A stretch of DNA of 64,000 bases from Roridomyces roridus (Eukaryota; Basidiomycota; Agaricomycetes; Agaricales; Mycenaceae), in assembly GCA_029378245.1 (NCBI GenBank), contig JARKIF010000137.1, positions 1 to 64,000 on the forward strand, in the 5' to 3' direction. Shown piece after piece: positions 20,965 to 31,470 of this stretch; the first letter of the stretch is position 1; every line of letters starts with the position of its first letter. The notes beneath the pieces are model-generated. The model was not told the DNA's origin, ran no database searches, and saw only the letters and a program-made list of their open reading frames with translations. The translations under genes were made by a program, and so were the position numbers.

Positions 20965-22519
20965 GGTCAATGGAATGAAATGTTTCGTATTCGGTTTATC
21001 TTATAGCGCCAGTCCGGTTGTGTCTTGGAGACCGTGAGACGTGTTCCAACTCGCCGACGTGGCGCTAACTTCATGGCTATGCCGCCCGGTGCCGCGGGTG
21101 ATTGATGATCCTTTTCAAGTGACTCGGTGGTTCGGAATGCAAGGCGGATACAGCTTACGAAGAGCGTCTCTGACGGATTTTGAGTGGGTCAGATGCTAGC
21201 CACTTCTGAATCTCTGTAGTTCAGTCCCGGCAAGAAATGTTCGAGCCAGTATCGGAATGTATGGATTTGTTCGTGCCGGAGAGCAGGTGGATGTTTACTG
21301 ATAAATGTATGGAAGCACAGGTGCGTCGAACCAAGAAGACCCTGACAGCGAGCAAGTCCAATGACCGCGAGGCTACTCAAGATTTTGTGGCACACGCGGA
21401 CCGAGAGCTTGGCTCAGAGCGTGCAATACTGGGGCCGCCGTCCACGGTTCTACGCAAAAACGTGCCAGGGGCGATTGATTCACAACAATTGCTGGCGTTG
21501 GACAGCGGTATATAATTGCTCGCTTGAAAGAACAGGCGCGGGCTTGAAGAATGAAGCCACATGACTGGGCGCAGTAGTTCGTCTAGCGACAAGACGCCCT
21601 TGTCGGGAGCCGGTAAATCGGGATGAAAGGTGGCAGGTGACAACTGGGTCATCATTCATGAGCGGTGGAAGGCGGTGGATCTTGGTCGAATAACTATGTA
21701 GGTGATACTACATCCCGGCAACGATGAGACGGAAAGGGAATCACATGCACGTCGCCGCAGTCTGACTGTGAGCTGTGAGCTTGAGCCCGCGGTCTGCCAC
21801 GCCCTCGCGGAGCCGACGAGCTCCGACAAGACAGAGAAACGCCGGTTTTGTGGGGAGAGGATCGAGATCGAATATGCTTGAGGAGAAAGTGCGTGCGCGG
21901 GCCGTCGGCGTGCGAGAGAATAAAATATCTTACTCTGGAAAACCGTAGTGGAGTGGCAGAGAAAGGAGGAGGGCGAGTCAAGAGCGAGTCAGAATGTCTC
22001 ATCTGACGGCCGAAGTACCGAATCGGGGTCATGGGACCGCTTCGTGATCGTTCTCGGCATGTGGGGTAACGCGGGGTAACTGACATCTCTCCACGGGGCT
22101 AACAATTCGGTTGGTTCTGCCCTGTTCTGCCGATTTTCTGTGGCGAGTCACGAGTGCTTCTGCGTCGCACTGCGGAGGAATCTGTGCTCTTGTCTTGGGT
22201 CACTCTCCCTCCGCCACCTTGGCCCAGAACTATCGGAGGTTCAACTTGAAATTCGTCAGACCGTGCTCCGGGCGCCTCTCAAGAATATCATTCTATGGCG
22301 ACTTCTTTAGCCGTCAACGCTGTGGTTACCGCACCTCGTGAGCTATTGCCGCGTGACGAGGACCTGTTTCATATTGTATGCGAAGTTGCGACAGTGTTGC
22401 GACCAAAGCCGCAATTCTCACTGATCTCGTTCGTCTTTCCCACACGCGGTCAGCGGGCTCTTTCACATCATGTGCATCCCGGCGCCCTTTGTTGGAAATG
22501 CATATGATACTCGAACGTC
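20965..22519. other. Intergenic stretch without a supported gene
   Basis: Only short, unsupported frames occur. A TATA-like word (GGTATATAATTG near 21511) lies alone with no gene after it. The right part is the promoter region of the HsbA-like gene at 22564. Confidence 0.5.
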
Positions 22520-22526
22520 TATAAAA
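22520..22526 (+). promoter_or_regulatory. TATA box of HsbA-like gene 1
   Basis: TATAAAA, 44 bases upstream of the ATG at 22564. Equivalent boxes at about 42-50 bases precede the other HsbA-like genes. Confidence 0.7.
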
Positions 22527-22563
22527 CGCGGCAATATTCAGCGTTGCAACCCATCCTTCTACA

Positions 22564-23212
22564 ATGGTCCAGCTCTCCTACTTGTTCATCGCCGCCTCCC
22601 TCGTCGCCTCTGGCTTTGCTTCCCCCGCCAAGCGCACTGTTGCTCAAGTGGAGGCTGACATCGCCACCATTACCTCCCAGGTTAACGCCCTGGACACCCA
22701 GATCACTGGTTTCCCCGCCTCAGGTCTCACTGGTGCTTTGGCCATCCACAGCGCCGCTGGCACTCTGGAAACCGCACTCTCCACTGGCACGTCGGACGTT
22801 AAGGTAATTTCCATCTCTCTTTCCCTTCCATTCATTTTCTGATATTGTTGTCTAGTCGACCGGCTCCCTCAGCGAGGCTGATGGCACCACCGTTCTCAAC
22901 TCCGTCTCGGCCTTGTCGCCCACCATCTTGGATTCGTTGAGCCAACTCACGGCGAAGAAGGCCAGCTTTGTACGTTTACTCCACACATATGTTCGATTCT
23001 AGTGCTAACACGCTGTTCCCTCGCAGGCCGCGCTCCCCATCGCCGGCATCCCCGCCCTCGTCCTCGCTGACTTGCAGGCTCTCAATGCAAGCACTGGCGC
23101 CTTCTCCGCTGCCCTGATCGCCAGTGCCCCGGCTGACCAGGTCGCCACCGCTACTTCGCTCCAGAACGGCGTCATCGCCGCGTTCAACACTGCCATCGCC
23201 GCCTACGAGTGA
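22564..23212 (+). CDS. HsbA-like secreted protein 1
   Basis: Three exons: 22564-22803, 22856-22969 and 23027-23212, 179 residues. It has a signal peptide (MVQLSYLFIAASLVASGFA) and then a KR-type processing-like site before TVAQVEADIATIT. The body is an Ala/Ser/Thr-rich helical domain (VNALDTQITGFPASGLTGA, LSEADGTTVLNSVSALSP, VLADLQALNASTGAFSAAL, FNTAIAAYE) typical of the hydrophobic surface binding protein A family. Members are secreted and coat hydrophobic surfaces; those studied help recruit lytic enzymes. Both introns are 52-57 nt. It sits about 800 bp upstream of a close paralogue in the same orientation. Confidence 0.92.
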
Positions 23213-23973
23213 TTGATGTCGGGGGTGTTGGAGGTTGCTGAAGTAAATAATTGTTGTAAAACTCAAAATTGGATGTTCTGTGGACATATTCTGAGAAGAG
23301 CCTCTGTGGTTTGAGGTGCTGCCCGCGGTGCTTTGATTTAAAACCAGCTGCAGGCTTGCTGCCCATACACGCCCATCAAAATTTGTATTATCCCTGCATC
23401 AGAAAACTGGCTGTGTATGGATCCCAGAGCGAGAAATGAGACCAAGACTGGATTCGAGTTGGAGTATTAGTCATTTGACCTGCATCGTCGCACTTGATCG
23501 AGAAATCATGATGTGACAACAAATTGCTCTTGACCACCATGTTCCCGCTTCAGGTCCGACTTGGAGTCTCAAAGAAACAACAATTTTCACTCCTGGGCCT
23601 AAGGCGGCGAACTTGACCCATGCCACGTGAATCCTGGACCCACAACTGGATGCAGTCTGCTTCTCGAAATTCGAATGCCGTCCTATTCCCGCTCCTGACT
23701 ACACCAGAAGCATCGGAGTCTGATCCTCCGACCCTATTCTGCTCACGGGTCCTTCAAGCACCACATCTCTGGCGAACCGAGAAGCACGGGCGAGTTTTAG
23801 GTGGTTCTTGCTCGCCTTGTGACCTTGGCAGAAACGTTTGCAACCGCCTGTGGAATCCGCATCTCCAGTTTCAGTGGATATCGCCCCGCATCGTACCACT
23901 TCTGGGCGGGGTGGCGCTCACTGTTTGGTCGACAGGAAATTCTGCGGGCGAAACGCATGCACCCTCCGATGAG
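23213..23973. other. Intergenic region between tandem HsbA-like genes
   Basis: No gene is supported. The stretch contains the 3' end of gene 1 and the promoter of gene 2. Confidence 0.5.
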
Positions 23974-23980
23974 TATAAAA
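23974..23980 (+). promoter_or_regulatory. TATA box of HsbA-like gene 2
   Basis: TATAAAA, 48 bases upstream of the ATG at 24022. Confidence 0.7.
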
Positions 23981-24021
23981 GCCTCGACCCCTCGACGGTC
24001 CATCCATCGCGCTGAATCACA

Positions 24022-24674
24022 ATGGTCCAAATCTCTCGCATCCTCTTCGCTGCCTACCTCGTTGCCGCCGGCTTTGCGACTCCCGTCAAGCGCACTGTTG
24101 CGCAAATCGAAGCCTGCATCGCCAACGTTAACACCGACCTCACCACGATGGGCAATGCCATCAACGGTTTCCCCGCGTCGGGTCTCGGTGGTGCTTTGGC
24201 CATCCACACCGCCGCTGGCAATCTGGGGACTGCACTCTCCGCCGGCACGTCCGCCCTTGTGGTAATTTCCATCTCTCTAACTTCCCCTCCATTCTTTCTG
24301 ATATTGTTGTCTAGTCGACCGGCTCCCTCAGCGAGGCTGATGGCCAGGTCATTGTCGGCTCCATCTCGGCCATGCAGTCCCCCATCTTGAATTTGCTGAA
24401 CCAGCTGGGGAAGAAGAAGGCCGGCTTTGTACGTTTTCGTCCGATTTCTCTCAGTTCGATTCCAGTTCTAACCCACTGTACCTCGCAGGCCGCGCTCCCT
24501 GTCGGAGGCATCCCCGCCGAAGTCCTCGCTGACCTCCAGGCTCTCAAAACCAAGACTACTGCCTTCTCCGCCGCCCTGATCGCCAACTCCCCGGCTGGCC
24601 AGGTCAGCATCGCCACGTCGATCGAGACCACCATCATCGCTGGGTTCAACACCGCGATCGCGGAGTACGAGTGA
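24022..24674 (+). CDS. HsbA-like secreted protein 2
   Basis: Three exons: 24022-24261, 24315-24428 and 24489-24674, 179 residues, the same exon lengths as gene 1 (240, 114 and 186 nt). The signal peptide is MVQISRILFAAYLVAAGFA. Conserved blocks are GFPASGLGGALAIHTAAGNL, STGSLSEADGQV and VLADLQALKTKTTAFSAAL. The intron 1 sequence is also nearly shared with gene 1, so the pair arose by a recent tandem duplication. Role as for the family: a secreted surface-active protein. Confidence 0.92.
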
Positions 24675-24941
24675 TTGTTTGTTGTACGGAATCGTTGTCG
24701 ATACTCGTGTTGTCTCGCCGAATGAATTGTATTGCGTTTCGAGTTCGCAACTGAGGTCCCATCCATCCTGTCTTGTAGGACCAACTTTCAAATGAAGGCA
24801 CACACGGGGGGACCCTTGCACTTCTTATGGCACGGGTTCCGGATGCACAGCGCCGCGTATCTTTGCGGCGATTCTCTTTCAGCATGAAATCTGGAAGGCT
24901 GTGGGAGCTGCTGGTATTCATCTGGTACGACAAGTACCAGG

Positions 24942-24948
24942 TATAAAG
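24942..24948 (+). promoter_or_regulatory. TATA box left before an HsbA-like wreck
   Basis: TATAAAG, about 54 bases before the ruined start of the HsbA-like remnant at 24996, showing that the promoter was copied with the gene. Confidence 0.5.
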
Positions 24949-24995
24949 AAGCAGTGGGGACTCCAAAGACTCACCCCTCCATCGCAACAATTCAA

Positions 24996-25287
24996 CTCCT
25001 CCGCATACTCCTTGCTGTCTCTCTCATCGCTGCCACCATGGCAGTCCCCGGCCAAAGACCCGTTGCTGCACTATAGCTTCCCAAAAATTACACAGCGCCA
25101 TCTCGGCGGACGGAGCGGTCTCGGCTGATTTGCAATATCTCCACACCATTGCTGCCGATTTCTCGGTTGCGTTCATCGGTCACTAATGCCAGTTTTTGGA
25201 TTGTCTCACATTGCTGAGAGGTGCTGCGTCGACAGTAGTTGCGGCGGCTGTGGACAAAGGATTCAAGACTGCGATCAGTACATAAAC
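24996..25287 (+). pseudogene. HsbA-like remnant 3
   Basis: The leader reads QLLRILLAVSLIAATMAVPG, but the initiator is ACA instead of ATG. The body is mostly lost. A piece like SADLQYLHTIAADFSVAFIG and the C-terminal STVVAAAVDKGFKTAIST survive in different frames before a stop at about 25287. It is tail-to-tail with remnant 4. Confidence 0.75.
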
Positions 25288-25312
25288 TCCCAAGACTTCT
25301 TTGTTCCAGTCT

Positions 25313-25943
25313 TTAGAAGTGAACCCACCTGGAGTACCAGCACGACCGCTGCTCCATATGCGGTGGTGCTCGCATTGAGAGCTCGCAAATTGGCACAGGG
25401 TTCTGCAAGAGTGAGTCCGAGTTGCGCCTACAATTGTGTTTCAATAATGTAACTGGAATGGATGTAAAATATGAACTCACAAAACCAGTCACCTTGGCGT
25501 TGAATTTAGAGTTCGTGTCCCGTACAAGGTCCGCCAAATCCTGGAACTTGGCGTTGAACGCTGTTTCGGCTTCGAGGTCGTCACTCTAAGTATCCACTCG
25601 AGTCAAATACTCATCAATGTTGGGTTGGAGAATATACTTGGAATTGAAGGTCGATCACTGCTCCGTCGATAGCGCTTATCAAGCTCCGTCCCTTTGTGGC
25701 CATGGCCTGTGAGATTCATAATGTATCCACTTGTAAGTATGATCATGAATGCACCTACCTGGGCGCCGGTCACATTCGAGGCAGGGAAGCCTTCGACGAC
25801 TGCGTTCAACTGAGAGTAGTCTGCGTCGAAATGGCTGCAATGTCAGCCATGGCTTGATCGAAGGTCCGTCTGGCAGGAATTGAGGACGCCAGGCCGGCGC
25901 CGATCATGGAGGCAGTTAGAAGCAGGTGAGAGAATTGGACCAT
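25313..25943 (-). pseudogene. HsbA-like copy 4, frame-shifted
   Basis: The ATG at 25943 begins a normal leader (MVQFSHLLLTASMIGAGLAS) and a TATAATA box lies 50 bases upstream (25993-25999). After FDQAMADIAAIS the frame shifts by one base before YSQLNAVVEGFPASNVTGAQ. Later exons can still be seen (GRSLISAIDGAVIDLQFQ, AETAFNAKFQDLADLVRDT, LTLAEPCANLRALNASTTAYGAA) with intron signals between them. The usual C-terminus is missing. It is either a decaying gene or carries a sequence error at the one shift. Confidence 0.7.
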
Positions 25944-26685
25944 TTTTGTGAGTCGGTGGGTGGAATGGAGAGAGATGTTTGAGTGGCAAGGGTATTATAC
26001 CGCAAGCGAAAATAAAGCGGTGACACCCATACAAGAGTGGAGACCGCTGGGGACTTGAGCTCCGGTGCGACACATCGCCTTCAAGTTTAGCATTCGACCG
26101 AGGCGACAGAGCTTAAACCGTGGTAATCGAAGGATCGTTCTGCGAAGTTGTGAAACCGTCGACAAACCTCCTGTGTAAGGTTCGCGGCATCCATGACAGG
26201 GGTCTTCAACACGCGAATAGGCGCGCGACTCAATCCCAGAAGTGGAGCTAATCCTCTAGCAAGGGTTCGCGGTCGCAAGTGAAAACGAAGCATCGAATGC
26301 AACTTGAGAGACAGGTTCAGAATACGATCCAAGCCGCAACCGTTCCGCCCGAAGCCACCTGGTCCAGACAGAAGGCAGTAACGCCAAACAGAGGAGAACG
26401 AGAGCGTTTCTCTCAGGCGAATGAATGAGGTGGATGGTTTCTATTCTGCCCGCGAGCGGTCGGGTGCGATACATCGCGGTCAACGAACCTCTGCGACAGA
26501 GCTTGAATGATGGAAGTCGACGAATCGCTCTGGCAAGGCACTCTAGACTTTTTCGCGCTTCAAACGTCCAGACTTCATCCTTCAGGAGGCCCTACGAGGG
26601 AAAATGTTCTTGTATTGTCTAAAAATAAAATACCTGTGCTGCAAATGAGAAGGGCCAGAAAACTCGTCGGCTGGTGGAACGCACG
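25944..26685. other. Intergenic region without a supported gene
   Basis: Two related words ('gaagcaaac...cgcaagtg' context near 26090-26170 and 26450-26530, both with 'cgacagagcttgaa' or 'cgacagagcttaaa') suggest a small internal duplication. No coding gene is convincing. Confidence 0.4.
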
Positions 26686-27549
26686 TTAAGACTCGACCCT
26701 CGAATTCAATTGCTGCAAACACAAAACCACCGCATGTATCCCCTGTCGAACAGCCTCCGAGTCCGAGTCGACGACCCGAGCGAGTATGCCCGTCATCTTA
26801 TCCGGATGCCATCGCAAAAGCGAGCTACGCACGCGCTCCTTCTTCGTTACCGTGCATCCACGAACCTTGAGCGGCCCCAGCAAGAACTCTTCAATCTTGC
26901 TGACCGTCAAGTCCGCGAGCGCAACAGACTGCCCTTCTTCGGGGCAAGTGGGCCACGGGACGTCCCCGAACTGTATATTCTGGTATTGTGCACGATCGAG
27001 ACCGCCCTTGCCCACGAGAGCAGTCCAACGGGCCTCGTAGCCAGTCCAGCGCTCGGTGAGAGTCTTCTCGAGGGCTCTGAGACGCAGCTCCTCGCGAATG
27101 GCCTCCGTCCTGACGTAATCCCGATTCCCTTGCGCGTCACGTAGGATGCCACCGCTGCGAACCCAGTCGACCTCGCCCTTGTACGCTTCGGCTGCTTCCA
27201 TCTCGAGTCGTGACTTGCGTAGGGCGGCATCGCGTGCCACGCGCTCCGCGTACGCCTCGTCCAGCGCCGCTTGGCGTTTTCGGTCAGCCTCGGCGAGCTC
27301 GTCCTGTTGATGCGTCGGTGGAGGATCAAAAGAGGGGGATAGAACGCTGGTAGAAGGGGACCCTGGAGGGAAAGCAAAGTATCCAGCACTGCGAGAAGGC
27401 GTGGACTGCGGAGTCGAAAAGAGCGGCCCGCCGATTTTGCTGGGTGTGACCGGATTCATTGTCCGCGGAGGAGTGAAAAATATGGGAGGAGAGGTTTTGG
27501 AGGAGAGGTGCGGCTGAGCTGGCCATTGAGAACGAAGGGGAGCGGTCAT
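26686..27549 (-). CDS. Coiled-coil protein with J-domain-like C-terminus
   Basis: Single exon, 287 residues. The N-terminal third is Pro/Ser-rich and probably disordered. Residues about 80-190 are charged and helical (ELAEADRKRQAALDEAYAERVARDAALRKS). The C-terminus contains SSLLRWHPDKMTGILARVV, close to the Trp-His-Pro-Asp-Lys motif of J-like domains such as those at the end of NFKBIL1-type proteins. The HPD core suggests a chaperone link, but the rest of a canonical J domain is not clear. Start ATG at 27549. Confidence 0.75.
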   Translation of the reverse strand: MTAPLRSQWPAQPHLSSKTSPPIFFTPPRTMNPVTPSKIGGPLFSTPQSTPSRSAGYFAFPPGSPSTSVLSPSFDPPPTHQQDELAEADRKRQAALDEAYAERVARDAALRKSRLEMEAAEAYKGEVDWVRSGGILRDAQGNRDYVRTEAIREELRLRALEKTLTERWTGYEARWTALVGKGGLDRAQYQNIQFGDVPWPTCPEEGQSVALADLTVSKIEEFLLGPLKVRGCTVTKKERVRSSLLRWHPDKMTGILARVVDSDSEAVRQGIHAVVLCLQQLNSRVES

Positions 27550-27669
27550 CGCTGGTCGTGGTCAACAATTGTTGGCATCATGTGACTCATCACAGTCGGT
27601 CGGTCTCCGCGTCGTCGGTTTGCAATGTCTATCTGATAATGCTACAGGTACATTGATAATACTAATAAG

Positions 27670-29111
27670 CTAATCCCCTGGTGGATGTATGGACCGTGTA
27701 TTTAAATTACTGCTCCCAGTTGGTGTAAATGTCTCCCACATTTCGACGTGATGTTGTTCGTGATGGTGATTTTCTCGTTCTCTGCGACACGTAGAAGTCC
27801 ATGCGGCCAAAATATCCTGAGCCAAGTCAGTGCCAAGCCAAATAAAACCGGAAGTGGGATCACCTTCTGAGTCCCAAAAATCAAAATTGATGAAACGGGA
27901 ACTGAAGGGAGTAAGGACCGATTCGCAGAGGGGACAGGCAAGAAACTCACCAATTGCAATAACGATGTTGAATATCTCATTCGTAGAGTCAGGAAGTATC
28001 ATAAAGATCATACTCAGACTGCAAAGCCCAATTTGAGATGCGGACAGGAACGCTGGGAAAAGTTGACGCACATAATGGACAGCATGCCAATGGAAGTGAA
28101 TGCCAGCACCCTCACGACCATAGACACGGACGCCCGCTCATCCGAGTCTTGCTTGAATATCGCCCATACCCGACGCAAGTTGCGGAATATAATTGCCTCG
28201 ACGCCAAGGCAGAGGATCATTATCGTCGATACAACCGCCGACGATGCCCTTGCCCTGAATTATGCATGAATCGGGTTAGCGGGGGATATATCACCGAACT
28301 CTAATCCACGCACGGTACTTGAGTATTCATCGACATTGAGCAATAGGTGCCGTCATCCATGCGCCGGACTAACGACGGGTCGGACAGTCCCTTGTTCAGG
28401 AACACGAGGAATAAAATCCACGCCGGGATGTATGGCCCGATGACTAGCTGTATCCGGCAACCAAATGAGCTGCAAGTATTATAGAGATAGATCTGGAATC
28501 GCACTCACCGCCGCAGTCCAAAGCTGTCGGTGCGGAATATCAACGAGCAGACTGCGAAGCGTCATATACACCTGCACAGTTGTTATAGGTATTCATAGAC
28601 AGGATGGTGGCACAGCTCACATGTATGACAAGCGCGATGGTGGCGCCGGAGGTTCTATAATTGAAGACAACACAGATCGGCGACACAGCTCTCCAGGGGA
28701 AACATAGCGGACGACGTACAGTGGGGGTACGGCGTAGATCAGCGCAGCTTGCACAACGCAAAGCGTCTGGTTTGGTTCCTTCCCCAGCGGCAGGCCGATG
28801 AGAAATCTAATCCAGTCAGCACAAACGCAACGAAGACGGATAGAGGAGACGCACATGTACGAAGAGCATGAAATAATCCAACAAATCATAAAGTTATACC
28901 AGCTAGCGTGCCTCCGGGTGGCCTTGCGCCAGATGGAGGCCGTAAGAAGGAGTAGGAAAGCTCCAGAAAGCCCCGCCAGCTGCAGTCCGTAGAATGCGTA
29001 GCGGATGTGGCTCGTCCTCGCTACATCTACGGAATCACCTGATCCCGCCCAGTCAGTATGTCCATGTGGCAAAGGGGCGAGGGACCTACGCAAGGTGAGG
29101 TCGTGAGCCAT
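27670..29111 (-). CDS. Seven-helix membrane protein, GPCR-like
   Basis: Nine exons: 29111-29090, 29020-28855, 28806-28720, 28654-28621, 28571-28509, 28447-28314, 28254-28072, 28018-27951 and 27863-27670. They give 316 residues with consistent phases; introns are 48-87 nt. Hydrophobic helices include YGLQLAGLSGAFLLLLTASI, NFMICWIISCSSY, VQAALIYAVPPL, TSGATIALVIH, IPAWILFLVFLN, VVSTIMILCLGVEAIIF and LSMIFMILPDSTNEIFNIVI. The tail is Ser/His-rich and cytoplasmic by the likely topology. The pattern fits the large Agaricomycete family of receptor-like 7TM proteins; the ligand is unknown. Confidence 0.8.
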
Positions 29112-29502
29112 AGAGCTGTAGGGAGTGTCGAGGAGCTACGTGGGGAAGGAAGAGGGAAAGAGGATGGGGTGCGACCGGGTCTCATTTAATCAAGTACCCC
29201 GCATCTTCTTCCTGATTTATGTATCAACGAAACGAGGGAAGAACAGTCACTTTCTGTGTTCCTTTTCCCGCGCTCGCTGGATGGATCAAACAGATCTGGT
29301 CCGGTGAAGCCGTGACGACATCGCGACATAATCAATTGGACAATGGACAGCAGTACTTACAGAACGTTATTTCATAGTATGCGACCGTCGGACTGAGCCC
29401 AAATAGTAACTCGAAGAGCGGAGGTTTCCTGGGTTGCCACCACAGCAGCAGAAAGGAGCCGTTTTATTTACGTGCGACATCGGGCACAGAGCGGCATTGT
29501 GA

Positions 29503-31445
29503 CTAGACCTTCGAATCAGCCCGTAGATTCGAGATGGCCGCGTCTACCCGCTCAAGACTTGTCTTCAAAGACACGACGGGCATCATGTCGTGAATGTGTC
29601 CTGGAAATAAGTCAGTCGGTGGAGCGAGTAGTCTAGAGCGGCCGCACCATGTGTGAATGCCGGGTTGTCCGTCCACCGAGCAAGCGTAGATCTCAGCGGT
29701 GCCAAGAGTGTTTTCTCGACATTGGATATCTGGTCCCGATCACGAATACCTGTCTATGAGGATATTAATAATTAATATCGGACCCGCGGGAAAGAGTCGG
29801 CGACTAACGCGGTTCAGGTTGTCTCGCAGCAACAGGATATAATAGAGCGAGAGACATTCCACGAGCCTGGATGGCTCTGCCGAGTCCTCAATGTCCTTCA
29901 ATGACAAATCGGGATGGAAGAGGTCGGGCGGGTCAGGACGGAGCAGGACTGGTCCCAATGTTTGTAGAAAGATCGGAGACGCAAAGATACTGGCTCTATC
30001 TTCGCGTGGGAGTGATTCCAAAACGGCCTCTTTCACAAGACCGACGGCGGCTACGCGCATCTGGGGGAGATCGCTATCAGTCGTAAGGTCCTTGAGAATT
30101 TCGAGGCGGAGGGCGGGTGAAGTGAGAGCCAGGACGCGGGAGAGGATGCGGAAGGCTTGGTGGCGGATGTCGCTATCGGGGTGTGCGCTAGCCAAAGAAG
30201 GTAAAATGGCGCATAGGGGCCCAGAGATGTCGGGCGAGAGTTCTCGCCCCGAGGTCGTTGAATGGAGTAAAATGGACAACGCTTCGTCGAGGGCATAGTT
30301 GGACTGGATCGAAGCTATCAAGATCGGGAGAATGCGAGGCAAGAGGCCGCCAGTGTCCGATGGCTTCGAATGTGCTAAAAGGACGAGGTAGGCGGTCGAA
30401 GGCATCGACGGTACAGAATCGACAGAGAAGGTTTCTCCAAATGCTCGATGTACCGTCTGATATTGGATGAGAAGTTGAATTTTGGTGGGTTAAATTCATA
30501 CCAACGCCTCCTGGATCGGCCTCTCTCCGTCCTCCCAACCTGGTAGAACTGTAGAACGGATCGTCAATCGAGGGTACAATTCTTCGAACGATCTCTGAGC
30601 GAGTGATGACTGAATGCACTGAGCACACGATGAAAGAGTCGTCTCCAAAAGCTCCTTTGCGATTCCCTTAAATGCTCTCAGTCTCGTGTTCACAACAGAG
30701 GAAGGATCGGCACCTGACAAGCAGCAGCATCGTCTTTTGCCCATGCCGCCACTGTTGAGCAGAGCTGAGAGACTGTCGCTATGACTTGACGGCCTTCATC
30801 CCGACTAAAACGCGAGCCCGCCAGCTGAATCGAGGATTCTAGCTGCAAGAGAAGCGGCCGAATTGTATCCGATGCCGATTTTTTGCGTAGTGCAAGACGA
30901 GGAATGGCTGGAGAACGGTCAAATAAACGAACCTGGCTTTGCGTGAGAACGCACCCGAGTTGTACAGGCATATCAAAGAAATCAGTTGATTCGACGGAGA
31001 TTCGAGAGCACCATCCTCGTCGTCATCGTCTTCCGCGTCAAGGGAGTCATTGACGCGTTCAAGTATCTCCTGAGCCGCGATAACGACCTCCTTCGCGCTT
31101 CCCTGTTCGCCTACGAGCGTGATGAGACTCTTCGCTGCCGGCTGGGAGCAAGGCACTAGATGTGGCAAGATGCTCAACGGGTCCTGCGCGAAATAAGACA
31201 TGGACTAGAGAATTAAAACATCTCAACTTACTAAATACTCTCCCGATGGCGACTGAGATAGCGCAGTGTAGATTTTGTCGAGAGATGCTGGCGATTTTTC
31301 ATCCGTCGTCGCGGACAAAATCAGGGCCGTTACTGCTCCAGAGTCGACCTCCTAGAAACTTTGAGTGGTCCTTTCATGCGTGTACGAAGACGACTCTCAC
31401 CTCATTCTCAGGAAGATTCAAGAGGGCTCGAATGTCGTTGGACAT
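29503..31445 (-). CDS. Glomulin/ALF4/YAP-binding-like protein
   Basis: Eight exons: 31445-31401, 31351-31232, 31204-30955, 30907-30714, 30666-30502, 30456-29809, 29753-29648 and 29600-29503. They give 541 residues in phase. The protein is an all-helical, HEAT-like repeat protein with an acidic patch (DAEDDDDEDGA near residue 100) and SFEELYPRLTI...GWEDGER. This fits the family that includes glomulin and plant ALF4, which bind RBX1 and restrain cullin-RING ligases; the assignment is by pattern. The second intron (31205-31231) would be only 27 nt, yet it has GTAAGT and CTCTAG ends and removes an in-frame stop. The start codon overlaps a possible start of the divergent kinase gene. Confidence 0.78.
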
Positions 31446-31470
31446 GTCGTGTGCCGAAGAGGAAGAAATG

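Noticed and set aside
21506..21560. Promoter with TATATAAT
   Set aside because: No gene follows on either strand at a sensible distance.
22100..22560. Extra coding exon upstream of HsbA-like gene 1
   Set aside because: The TATA box at 22520 and the signal peptide directly after the ATG at 22564 fix the gene start.
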